Source of the DNA: Alistipes sp.
Lineage (GTDB): Bacteria; Bacteroidota; Bacteroidia; Bacteroidales; Rikenellaceae
Direction of reading: 5' to 3'
Length of the DNA stretch: 64,000 bases
Assembly: GCA_017502025.1 (NCBI GenBank)
Contig: JAFVVS010000103.1
Coordinates: forward strand, 23,076 to 87,075
Part shown: piece by piece, positions 18,126 through 25,936 of the stretch
Layout: each line of letters opens with the position of its first letter
How positions within the stretch are numbered: position 1 is the first letter of the stretch
Program-made: the position numbers and the translations under genes
The notes under the pieces: generated by a model
The model's input: the letters and a program-made list of their open reading frames with translations, nothing else
Database searches by the model: none
What the model was told of the DNA's origin: nothing

Positions 18126-19451
18126 ATGAACATTACAAAGGTAGAGAAAGAGTTGGGTGCAGCATTGCTCCGCATCGTTGTTGAGGAGGCAGACTATGCA
18201 GCCGAGGTTGAGAAGATGCTCAAAGAGTACAAGCGCAAGGCTAACATTCCGGGATTCCGTCAGGGTATGGTTCCTATGGGCGTAATCAAGAAGATGTACG
18301 GCAAGGGCGCAGTTGCAGAGCAGGCTTACCGCAAGGCTTCAAACGCTGCATTCGAGTATTTGCAGGCAGAGAAGATTGACTACATCGGCGATGTAATCCC
18401 GGCAGAGGAGCAGGGCGACTTCGACTTCGAGAACAACACCACTCACGAGTTCGTATTCGAGTATGGCGTGGCTCCAAAGTATGAGGTAGCACTCACTGCA
18501 AAGGATAAGATTACCTACCACAAGATCAAGATCGACAAGAAGATGCACGAGTCGTTCCTCGACAACTACCTCCGTCGTTACGGTTCGTTGAAGGATGTTG
18601 ACAAGGTAAAGAAAGACGAGGCTCTCAATGTAACTCTCGACAATGGCGAGATGCGTATCGAGGAGGCTTATGTAGGTCTTATCTCGATGTCTGACGAGGA
18701 GCGCAAGCCATTTATCGGCAAGAAGGTAGGTTACAAGACCGAGGTTAATATCAACGAGTTGTACAAGAACGAGAAGCAGCGTGCTTCGATTCTTGGTGTT
18801 AAGGAGGATGAGTTGGAGGGTATCAACCCTAACTTCTCGTTGGAGATTACCAAGATTCGTCAGTTCGCAAACCCTGAGTTGAACGAGGAGTTCTTCAAGA
18901 TGGCATTCCCTGAGGGCAATGTAACCAACGAGGAGCAGCTCAACGCATATATCGACGAGCAGATTGCTTCGGAGTTGAAGCGTGAGAGCGACTACCTCTT
19001 CACATTCGCAGTTCGTGACTTCCTCATTGAGAAGGCTAACCTCGCAATGCCAACCGAGTTTATGAAGCGTTGGTTGTACACCATCAACGAGGGTAAGTTC
19101 TCGATGGAGGATATCGAGAAGGACTTCGAGTCGTTCCTCAAAATGTTCACTTGGAACTACATCCAGCGTCGTGTAATCGAGGCAGAGGAGATTAAGGTTT
19201 CGGCTGACGAGGCAAAGGCAGAGGCAAAGGCTTTGGCTGCTGCACAGTTCGCACAGTATGGTATGCCTAACGCACCAGAGGAGATGCTCGAAAACTTCTC
19301 TAAGAACATTCTCGACAACAAGGAGCAGAACCAGAAGATCTACGAGAAGTTGTACGAGCAGAAAGTTGTTGAGTCTGTAAAGGCTAAGGTTAAGGTTACC
19401 GAGAAGGCTGTTTCGGCTGAGGAGTTTGCAGAGCTTGCTAAGAACTTGTAA
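18126..19451 (+). CDS. tig: Trigger factor (ribosome-associated chaperone)
   Basis: Holds nascent chains at the ribosome exit tunnel. The 441 residues match the family. The N-terminal ribosome-binding domain is recognisable, with GFRQGMVPMGVIKKMYG in place of the canonical FRKGKVP loop. A reduced PPIase-like domain and a long helical C-terminal domain (about 250-420) follow. It precedes clpP-clpX, the classical tig-clpP-clpX order, but is separated by 304 bp with a terminator and hairpin repeat, so it is probably not strictly co-transcribed. Confidence 0.95.
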   Translation: MNITKVEKELGAALLRIVVEEADYAAEVEKMLKEYKRKANIPGFRQGMVPMGVIKKMYGKGAVAEQAYRKASNAAFEYLQAEKIDYIGDVIPAEEQGDFDFENNTTHEFVFEYGVAPKYEVALTAKDKITYHKIKIDKKMHESFLDNYLRRYGSLKDVDKVKKDEALNVTLDNGEMRIEEAYVGLISMSDEERKPFIGKKVGYKTEVNINELYKNEKQRASILGVKEDELEGINPNFSLEITKIRQFANPELNEEFFKMAFPEGNVTNEEQLNAYIDEQIASELKRESDYLFTFAVRDFLIEKANLAMPTEFMKRWLYTINEGKFSMEDIEKDFESFLKMFTWNYIQRRVIEAEEIKVSADEAKAEAKALAAAQFAQYGMPNAPEEMLENFSKNILDNKEQNQKIYEKLYEQKVVESVKAKVKVTEKAVSAEEFAELAKNL

Positions 19452-19462
19452 GAAAAGCCGTC

Positions 19463-19564
19463 TAAAAGGGTATTTTCTGCGTTACGCTTGTGCTCGAAAT
19501 CCTCACATACGCCGAGTATGCTGCGGTTTCTCGCACTTCGCAAGCCTTGAAAATCCACCTTTTA
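19463..19564. repeat. Conserved-tip long hairpin, copy 1
   Basis: About 100-bp imperfect palindrome downstream of tig. The tip has CTCACATAC (CATAC at 19506-19510) and AGTATGCTGCG (GTATG at 19516-19520). The outer arms pair AAAAGGGTATTTTC with GAAAATCCACCTTTT, and the middle arms pair GCTCGAAATCC with GGTTTCTCGC. The same tip with different stem sequences occurs at 46612-46734 and 51536-51637. Confidence 0.85.
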
Positions 19565-19602
19565 TACAACTTTTAGGTGATTGACTGATTAAATAAAATT
19601 TG

Positions 19603-19637
19603 ACTCTGCAAGTTGGCGTAAGACTTGCGGAGTTTTT
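19603..19637 (+). terminator. Rho-independent terminator after tig
   Basis: An 11-bp stem ACTCTGCAAGT / ACTTGCGGAGT (one G-U type pair) with a 9-nt loop, followed by TTTTT. Confidence 0.8.
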
Positions 19638-19663
19638 AATCTTTGATAAACAAAAAAACCAAT

Positions 19664-19745
19664 GGCTACCGCTGCGATCAAGCCGAGTGCAGAGACTGCT
19701 TGCAGACTATGCAGAGGCGGAGCAGTGAAGACCGAAGGTCAATGG
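19664..19745. repeat. TGCTTGCA-ACTATGC repeat, copy 1
   Basis: The stretch before clpP holds TGCTTGCAGACTATGCAGAG (19697-19716), which closely matches TGCTTGCACACTATGCCGAG at 58185-58204. It is bracketed by direct CAATGGCTA copies. With the hairpin and the terminator it accounts for most of the 304-bp tig-clpP gap. No gene was found in that gap. Confidence 0.55.
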
Positions 19746-19755
19746 CTATAAAACT

Positions 19756-20424
19756 ATGAAAGAATTTGAAAAGTTTGCAATGGGGCATTGCGGTATCTCG
19801 TCATTGCGCCTTCACGACTACAAGGCTATTCAGTCGGCATATATCAACCCGATGATTTTGGAGGAGCGACAGTTGAATGTCACTCAGCTCGATGTATTCA
19901 GCCGTCTGATGATGGATCGTATTCTCTTCCTCGGAGCACCCGTAACTGACGATGTGGCAAATATCATCCAGGCGCAACTCCTCTTCTTGGAGTCGGCAGA
20001 CCCGATGAAGGATATTCAGCTCTACATCAACTCGCCAGGCGGTAGCGTATCGGCAGGTTTGGGTATCTACGACACTATGCAGCTCGTAAATTGCGATGTT
20101 GCAACCATCTGTACCGGTATGGCAGCCTCGATGGGTGCGGTACTTTTGACCGCAGGTGCAGCGGGTAAGCGTCAGGCGTTGCCACACTCTCGCATTATGA
20201 TTCACCAGCCACTCGGTGGTGTGCAGGGTCAGGCAAGCGACATCGAGATTACCGCTCGTGAGATTGCTCGCACCAAGCGTGAGTTGTACGAGATTTTATC
20301 GCAGCACTCGGGTAAGAGCGTTGCCGACATCGAGCACGATGCCGACCGAGACTATTGGCTCTCGGCAGAGGAGGCAAAGGAGTATGGCTTGATTGATAGT
20401 GTCCTCACAAAACACACCAAATAG
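19756..20424 (+). CDS. clpP: ATP-dependent Clp protease proteolytic subunit
   Basis: Serine protease that forms a double-heptamer chamber. The 222 residues are typical for Bacteroidota. The catalytic serine is Ser125 in GMAASMGAV and the histidine is His150 in MIHQP, the expected 25-residue spacing. clpX follows after 2 bp, so the two are co-transcribed. Confidence 0.98.
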   Translation: MKEFEKFAMGHCGISSLRLHDYKAIQSAYINPMILEERQLNVTQLDVFSRLMMDRILFLGAPVTDDVANIIQAQLLFLESADPMKDIQLYINSPGGSVSAGLGIYDTMQLVNCDVATICTGMAASMGAVLLTAGAAGKRQALPHSRIMIHQPLGGVQGQASDIEITAREIARTKRELYEILSQHSGKSVADIEHDADRDYWLSAEEAKEYGLIDSVLTKHTK

Positions 20425-20426
20425 TT

Positions 20427-21686
20427 ATGGCGCAAAAAGGAGGAAAAAAGGGAGGTCAACGCCACGAAGATTGTTGTTCGTTCTGCGGTCGTAGTCGCAA
20501 CGAGGTCGATATTATGTTCCAGGGCGTCGATGGGGCGAACATCTGCGGTGCTTGCATCGAGGTAGGTCACAAGTCGCTCTCGGAGGCGGGTCTGGCTATC
20601 GCTTCACCAAAGGCAAAGGCGAAGGCGGAGATCTCGATGAACGATGTTCCGAAGCCAAAGGAGATAAAGGAGTTCCTCGATAACTATGTTATCGGTCAAG
20701 ACGAGGCAAAGCGTGCTATTGCCGTGGCGGTGTATAACCACTACAAGCGACTTTCGGTGGCACATAACGACAACGATATAGAGTTGGATAAGTCGAATAT
20801 CGTCTTGGTGGGCCCTACGGGTACGGGAAAGACCCTGATTGCCCGCACGATTGCTCGTCTGTTGAAGGTGCCATTTACTATTGTCGATGCTACGGTATTG
20901 ACTCAGGCGGGATATGTCGGCGAAGATGTGGAGAGCATCCTCTCTCGTCTGTTGCAGGCGGCAGATTACGATGTCAAGTCGGCGGAGAAGGGTATTGTCT
21001 TTATCGACGAGATAGATAAGATTGCACGCAAGGGCGACAACCCAAGCATCACCCGTGATGTGTCGGGCGAGGGCGTGCAGCAGGCATTGCTCAAAATTTT
21101 GGAGGGAACTATCGTGAATGTTCCGCCACAGGGTGGTCGCAAGCACCCCGAGCAGGCGTTTGTGCAGGTGAATACCAAGAATATATTGTTCGTATGCGGT
21201 GGCGCATTCGATGGCATCGAAAGACGCATCGCACAGCGATTGAATACCCGAGCAATGGGTTACGGCCGAGTAGATACCGAGAGTATCGACCGAGATAATA
21301 TGTTGAAATATGTTCAGCCACAGGATATTCGCTCGTTTGGTCTTATTCCGGAGTTGGTGGGTCGTCTGCCTGTGCTGACACACCTCGAACCACTCTCTCG
21401 TGAGGCGTTGCGCAACATCCTTACCGAGCCTAAAAACGCTATTGTGAGCCAATACAAGGCGATGTTAGCGATGGATGGCGTGGAGTTGGAGTTTGCGCCT
21501 GAGGCGTTGGAGTATATCGTGGATAAGGCTGTGGAGTTCAAACTCGGAGCACGAGGCTTGCGCTCGATTTGCGAGGCGGTGATGAAGGAGTTGATGTACG
21601 AGGCGCCATCTTCGGAGGAGAAGAAGATTGTGGTCACTCGCAACTATGCCGAGGAGCAGATAAATCACGCAACTCTGAAAAATTAA
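20427..21686 (+). CDS. clpX: ATP-dependent Clp protease ATP-binding subunit ClpX
   Basis: AAA+ unfoldase that feeds substrates to ClpP. The 419 residues match the family. The N-terminal zinc-binding domain has Cys17, Cys20, Cys40 and Cys43. Walker A GPTGTGKT, the GYVGEDVES pore loop and [12 protein letters not shown] (Walker B) are present. The ClpP-docking IGF-like loop is not obvious but the region is intact. Ends just before the terminator at 21711-21740. Confidence 0.98.
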   Translation: MAQKGGKKGGQRHEDCCSFCGRSRNEVDIMFQGVDGANICGACIEVGHKSLSEAGLAIASPKAKAKAEISMNDVPKPKEIKEFLDNYVIGQDEAKRAIAVAVYNHYKRLSVAHNDNDIELDKSNIVLVGPTGTGKTLIARTIARLLKVPFTIVDATVLTQAGYVGEDVESILSRLLQAADYDVKSAEKGIVFIDEIDKIARKGDNPSITRDVSGEGVQQALLKILEGTIVNVPPQGGRKHPEQAFVQVNTKNILFVCGGAFDGIERRIAQRLNTRAMGYGRVDTESIDRDNMLKYVQPQDIRSFGLIPELVGRLPVLTHLEPLSREALRNILTEPKNAIVSQYKAMLAMDGVELEFAPEALEYIVDKAVEFKLGARGLRSICEAVMKELMYEAPSSEEKKIVVTRNYAEEQINHATLKN

Positions 21687-21710
21687 GACGCATAAAATTG
21701 CATGTTATTT

Positions 21711-21740
21711 GCCGAGCGAAATTCATCGCTCGGCTTTTTT
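21711..21740 (+). terminator. Rho-independent terminator after clpX
   Basis: Perfect 9-bp stem GCCGAGCGA / TCGCTCGGC with a 6-nt loop and a TTTTTT tail. Confidence 0.92.
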
Positions 21741-21785
21741 GTCGAAAATAATTGGAGAAAGAGCGGGGAATTAGAAATTTTTTGC

Positions 21786-21793
21786 TAAATTTG
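21786..21793 (+). promoter_or_regulatory. Transketolase promoter -7 box
   Basis: TAAATTTG, a TAnnTTTG match, lies 35 bp before the transketolase ATG. A T-rich stretch precedes it. Confidence 0.55.
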
Positions 21794-21828
21794 TGGTTAG
21801 GAATTTAAGATATATACAAAATATAACT

Positions 21829-23856
21829 ATGGCAACTAATTCAAATTTGATGAGAGTAGCGGATAATATCCGTATTCTTGCAATTTCAATGGTAGAGAAG
21901 GCGAAGTCGGGTCACCCTGGCGGAGCAATGGGCGGAGCGGACTTTGTGAGCGTGTTGTTCGCAGAGTTCTTGCGCTACGATCCCGATAATATGCTCTATC
22001 CTTTCCGTGATCGTTTCTTCCTCGATCCGGGCCATATGTCGCCAATGCTCTACTCGGTGTTGGCTTTGGCAGGTCACTACTCGTTGGAGGAGTTGCAGCA
22101 GTTCCGTCAGTGGGGCAGCGTAACCCCGGGTCACCCCGAGGTTGACTTCTTGCGAGGTGTGGAGAACACATCGGGCCCTCTCGGTCAGGGTCACGCAATG
22201 GGACTTGGTGCTGCTATTGCCGAGCGATTTATGGTTGCCCGCTTTGGAGAGTGGCAGGCTCACAAGACCTATATCTACATCTCGGATGGTGCAGTTCAGG
22301 AGGAGGTGTCGCAGGGCGTAGGTCGTATTGCCGGCGACCTCGGCTTGTCGAACATCATTATGTTCTACGATGCCAACAATGTTCAGCTCTCGACCAAGGT
22401 TGACGAGGTCGACAAGGAGGATATCGCAATGAAGTATCGTGCTTGGGGCTGGCAGGTGTTGGAGATTGACGGTCACAATATCGACCAGATTCGTGAGGCT
22501 TTGACCACTGCAAATGCTTCGACCGAGCAACCTACACTCATTATTGGTCACACCATTATGGGTAAGGGTTTGCGTACTGCCGATGGCGAGTCGTTCGAGG
22601 ATAAGGTTTCGACCCACGGACAGCCTGTATCGGCGGCAGGTGCAAGCCCTGAGGCTACAATCAAGAACCTCGGTGGCGACCCTGAAAATCCATTCCAGAT
22701 CTTTGCAGAGTCGGCAGAGGTGTTTGCTGCTCGTGCCGAGGAGTTGCGTGCCGAGATGGTTGAGCGCAAGAATATCGAGGCAGAGTGGCGTCAGGCTAAT
22801 CCTGCCTTGGCTATCAAACTCGACGGTTTCCTCTCGGGCAAGTTGCCTGATATCGACTATCGCTCGATCGCTATTAAGTCGGGCTCGCCAACCCGTGCCG
22901 CTTCGGCTGCTGTATTGGGCGTATATGCCGAGCAGGTGGAGAATATGGTCGTTGCATCGGCCGATTTGAGCAACTCGGATAAGACCGATGGTTTCTTGAA
23001 GAAGACTCACGCCTTCAAGCGTGGCGACTTCTCGGGTAAGTTCTTCCAGGCAGGAGTTTCGGAATTTACTATGGCGTGCGTGATGAATGGTATGGCATTG
23101 CACGGTGGTATCATCCCTGCTTGCGGTACATTCTTCGTATTCTCGGACTATATGAAGCCGGTAATTCGTATGTCGGCGTTGATGCGTCTGCATGTAATAT
23201 ATGTATGGTCGCACGACTCGTTCCGTGTGGGCGAGGATGGACCTACCCATCAGCCAATCGAGCAGGAGGCACAGATCCGTTTGATGGAGCACCTCCACAA
23301 CCACAACGGTGAGCGTTCGATGGTTGTATTGCGCCCGGCAGATGCCGAGGAGGCAGTTGCAGCGTGGAAGATTGCTCTCGAAGAGCATCGCCCTGTTGGA
23401 TTGATCTTCTCTCGTCAGGATGTAAAGTCGTTGCCAAGCCATACAGCCCGCATCGACGAGGCGTTGCAGGCATATAAGGGTGCTTATGTCGTTATCGACT
23501 CGGCCAACCCGGAGGTTGTGATGATCGCTTCAGGTTCGGAGGTATCGACCTTGGTGGCAGGTGCCGAGAAACTTATCGAGGAGGGTATCGCAGTGCGTGT
23601 AGTAAGCGTACCGAGCGAGGGCTTGTTCCGTGACCAGCCAAAGTCGTATCAGGATAGCGTGTTGCCACAGGGCGTATTGCGCTACGGTATGACCTCGGGC
23701 TTGCCTGTAACATTGCTCGGCTTGGTAGGCTCGCTCGACCATATCCACGGACTCGACCACTTCGGCCACTCGGCTCCATTCAAGGTACTCGACGAGAAGT
23801 TCGGCTACAATGGCGAGACTGTCTATAACGAGGTTAAGAAGTTGCTCGGAAAATAG
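21829..23856 (+). CDS. tkt: Transketolase
   Basis: Thiamine-diphosphate enzyme of the non-oxidative pentose phosphate pathway. The 675 residues match full-length bacterial transketolase. Visible: KSGHPGGAMGGADF at the N-terminus, TGPLGQGHAMGLG-like substrate region (written here as SGPLGQGHAMGLGAA), the ThDP region SDGAVQEEVSQG...FYDANN, GEDGPTHQPIEQ and DHFGHSAP at the C-terminus. I chose the ATG at 21829 over a GTG at 21793 because the latter lies in the promoter box. Single-gene unit with its own terminator. Confidence 0.97.
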   Translation: MATNSNLMRVADNIRILAISMVEKAKSGHPGGAMGGADFVSVLFAEFLRYDPDNMLYPFRDRFFLDPGHMSPMLYSVLALAGHYSLEELQQFRQWGSVTPGHPEVDFLRGVENTSGPLGQGHAMGLGAAIAERFMVARFGEWQAHKTYIYISDGAVQEEVSQGVGRIAGDLGLSNIIMFYDANNVQLSTKVDEVDKEDIAMKYRAWGWQVLEIDGHNIDQIREALTTANASTEQPTLIIGHTIMGKGLRTADGESFEDKVSTHGQPVSAAGASPEATIKNLGGDPENPFQIFAESAEVFAARAEELRAEMVERKNIEAEWRQANPALAIKLDGFLSGKLPDIDYRSIAIKSGSPTRAASAAVLGVYAEQVENMVVASADLSNSDKTDGFLKKTHAFKRGDFSGKFFQAGVSEFTMACVMNGMALHGGIIPACGTFFVFSDYMKPVIRMSALMRLHVIYVWSHDSFRVGEDGPTHQPIEQEAQIRLMEHLHNHNGERSMVVLRPADAEEAVAAWKIALEEHRPVGLIFSRQDVKSLPSHTARIDEALQAYKGAYVVIDSANPEVVMIASGSEVSTLVAGAEKLIEEGIAVRVVSVPSEGLFRDQPKSYQDSVLPQGVLRYGMTSGLPVTLLGLVGSLDHIHGLDHFGHSAPFKVLDEKFGYNGETVYNEVKKLLGK

Positions 23857-23871
23857 TTCCGACAGATAGAT

Positions 23872-23912
23872 AAAGCAATAAGGCGCAGAATAACTCTGCG
23901 CCTTATTGCTTT
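23872..23912. terminator. Bidirectional terminator between transketolase and the accessory operon
   Basis: Perfect 18-bp stem AAAGCAATAAGGCGCAGA / TCTGCGCCTTATTGCTTT with a 5-nt loop. It ends the transketolase transcript and, on the minus strand, the long operon that finishes at 23928. The U-tract is short in both directions. Confidence 0.85.
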
Positions 23913-23927
23913 ATCAGCTCACCTTGG

Positions 23928-24854
23928 CTACTTCTTCTTGGCTTTTGGGGTTTTGAACTCCATAACCAATGGACAGTGATCCGATGAGGTGCGAGCATAG
24001 TCATCTCGAATGGTGTAGGCCTTCTTGGTAGATGAGTAGAGCTTCTTCGTGCAGTAGATGTAGTCTATGCGAGATTTGCCACGAGTCGAAGATTGAAGCT
24101 CGTCGGGGTTCTTCTCTTGGATAACATCGTGAGGATAGACCTCTCGCATACGAGTGTGCACATCGTAGTTGAAGGTGCGAGGCTTCTTGCGGTAGATTTT
24201 GTCGTAGAAAGGCTTATCCACAGGCGAACGAGAGTTGAAATCTCCCGTCATAATCCAATGCTCTTCGTTTGCGTACTTTGGATTGAGTATGGTCTGTTCG
24301 AGGATATAGTTAATCTCCTCCAAACGAAACTCATCGCCACCGCTGCCCTTTGTGCGAGTGCGGTCGCCCTTGCGATACTGTTGTGGCCAGAGGTGGATGA
24401 TGACGATATTTACACCCATAACCTTGGCGTGGAGAGCTCCGTGCGACACCTTATTGCCACCAATCTGCTGAATAACCTCGATAGGGTAGCGAGAGGTGAG
24501 TGCTACGGGGTAGTTGTCCTGATAGGCCCCGAGCGCAGTGTAGGTGTGACCCCATCGGGCAGCCAACTCCGCCCACTTGCCCGGGAGGTAGCGAGCCTCG
24601 TCGTTCTTGGGCAGATTCTTCTTCTCCTTATCCCAATGCGTTGCAGCCTCGCATACGGCGAAGATGTCTATGTGCTGTGCGTTCATCCAACTTACAAAAC
24701 GGTCGTAGTTGTTGAATTGGTCGAACCACATACCATCGGCGATGTTGAAATCCATAAAGCGCAATGTCTTTGGCGCAGGCTGCTGTGCCGAGGTTGGCAG
24801 ACTGGCAAATAACGCCACGATTGCACATATCGCAAGCTTTGTAATTCCCTTCAT
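23928..24854 (-). CDS. Secreted endonuclease/exonuclease/phosphatase family protein
   Basis: A 308-residue EEP-fold hydrolase with a cleavable signal peptide (about 1-23, LPTSAQ). Catalytic motifs: MDFNIADGMWFDQ (Asn), CEAATHW (Glu), MTGDFNSRSP (Asp/Asn) and TSSDHCPLVM (Asp-His). It is a clear paralog of the EEP lipoprotein at 35298-36278: both share WFDQFNNY/WCDQFNNY, EAATHWD, RWGH and NYPVxxTSxYPIE. Last gene of the accessory operon, 5 bp after the MBL gene. The family includes nucleases, sphingomyelinases and inositol phosphatases; the substrate is unknown. Confidence 0.9.
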   Translation of the reverse strand: MKGITKLAICAIVALFASLPTSAQQPAPKTLRFMDFNIADGMWFDQFNNYDRFVSWMNAQHIDIFAVCEAATHWDKEKKNLPKNDEARYLPGKWAELAARWGHTYTALGAYQDNYPVALTSRYPIEVIQQIGGNKVSHGALHAKVMGVNIVIIHLWPQQYRKGDRTRTKGSGGDEFRLEEINYILEQTILNPKYANEEHWIMTGDFNSRSPVDKPFYDKIYRKKPRTFNYDVHTRMREVYPHDVIQEKNPDELQSSTRGKSRIDYIYCTKKLYSSTKKAYTIRDDYARTSSDHCPLVMEFKTPKAKKK

Positions 24855-24859
24855 AGTCG

Positions 24860-25915
24860 CTATTTTGATAGAGTTTTAGTCGCCTTGGTGTAGACAATCT
24901 TATCGCCCCAACAAGGCCACAAAAGGTGCTTTTTGTCGAAGTTCTCGATGGCATCTATGCGCTTGAATGCATCGTCGATAGTCCAACGCCATTTGAGAGC
25001 GCTGTGACCCATCTCCCAGATGTGCGAGAAGATAGCATACTCCGGCTTAATCTTGTCGATTGCCTGCTGGATTTTCAATCCTACGGCAAGGTGGAAGATG
25101 AAGAAGTCGGGCTTCTGCGTAACCTCCAACTGCTCGTAGTTGTGGGCATCGCCCGTGTGGAAGATTACAGCGTGGTTGGTATCGGCGCCGCAGTCAATCT
25201 CGTAGGTTGTAACGAAATTTTTACCCCAATCTTGGCGGTTGTGATCCACTCGTTTGCAGTTGATTACAATGTCGTCAATCTTGATGCGGTCATTCACATC
25301 CACATACTCCCAATCGAGCAACTTGCCCTGCCATACCACAGGTTTTGCCAACTTGTAGCCGGCAATAATCTTCGACTCGCCGAGAGCTAATTGATTGTAG
25401 ACGTGCGCATTGGAGTGGTCACCGTGCTTGTGGGTTACCAACACGAACTCCAAATCCTTAGCAATCTCCTCGATATGCTTGTGGGTGACATCTATACCAA
25501 AGGTGTGGCTCGGGGTCTTTACGATATAACCCATATTGTATAGACTCCACAAGACAACCGTACCGGGTGCAACCTTTGTCGACTTGATCTCCTTGCGCAC
25601 CTTATTGAACGATTGGCGATAGAAGTAGAGTGTGCCGCTGAGCTCCATATCGGCAATTCCTATCCAATCCCAATTGTGGCTGTAGAAGTTGTTCCAACTC
25701 TCGTTCGAGAAGTTGTTGAACTCACGCTGAATGACATTCATAGCCTCGATGCGAGGAGTCATATCCTCGTCGAAGCAGGTGGTCGATTTCAATACCGTCT
25801 TTACCGCCGCCTTGAACTCCTTGTCGGTAGGCTTTTCGTATGATTTGATGATTTGTGCATTGGCGACAAATGCCATTGTTGCAACAAATACCAAAGATAA
25901 TAGTACTCTTTTCAT
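24860..25915 (-). CDS. Secreted MBL-fold metallo-hydrolase
   Basis: A 351-residue metallo-beta-lactamase-fold protein with a signal peptide (about 1-20, AFVANAQ). The zinc motif HxHxDH is present as THKHGDHSNAH. A later His (HTGDAHNY) and the C-terminal HIWEMGH can complete the site. The upstream ~90 residues are helical and unassigned. It lies between the DUF5689 lipoprotein (21 bp) and the EEP gene (5 bp), so it belongs to the same transcript. The fold hydrolyses esters, phosphodiesters or lactams. Confidence 0.87.
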   Translation of the reverse strand: MKRVLLSLVFVATMAFVANAQIIKSYEKPTDKEFKAAVKTVLKSTTCFDEDMTPRIEAMNVIQREFNNFSNESWNNFYSHNWDWIGIADMELSGTLYFYRQSFNKVRKEIKSTKVAPGTVVLWSLYNMGYIVKTPSHTFGIDVTHKHIEEIAKDLEFVLVTHKHGDHSNAHVYNQLALGESKIIAGYKLAKPVVWQGKLLDWEYVDVNDRIKIDDIVINCKRVDHNRQDWGKNFVTTYEIDCGADTNHAVIFHTGDAHNYEQLEVTQKPDFFIFHLAVGLKIQQAIDKIKPEYAIFSHIWEMGHSALKWRWTIDDAFKRIDAIENFDKKHLLWPCWGDKIVYTKATKTLSK

Positions 25916-25936
25916 AGTTTCGTTTTTTTCTGATTA

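Noticed and set aside
21741-21828. Riboswitch (e.g. TPP) upstream of transketolase
   Set aside because: The leader after the -7 box is under 35 nt and AT-rich, too short for a TPP aptamer, and no conserved elements are seen.
21886-23442. Long open frame (518 codons) antisense to transketolase; similar long antisense frames lie opposite dnaJ, mutL, both M3 peptidases, susD, susC and mreB
   Set aside because: These are mirror frames created by the GAG/CTC- and TCG/CGA-rich codon use of the real genes. They lack recognisable domains, and the sense genes are well-supported families.
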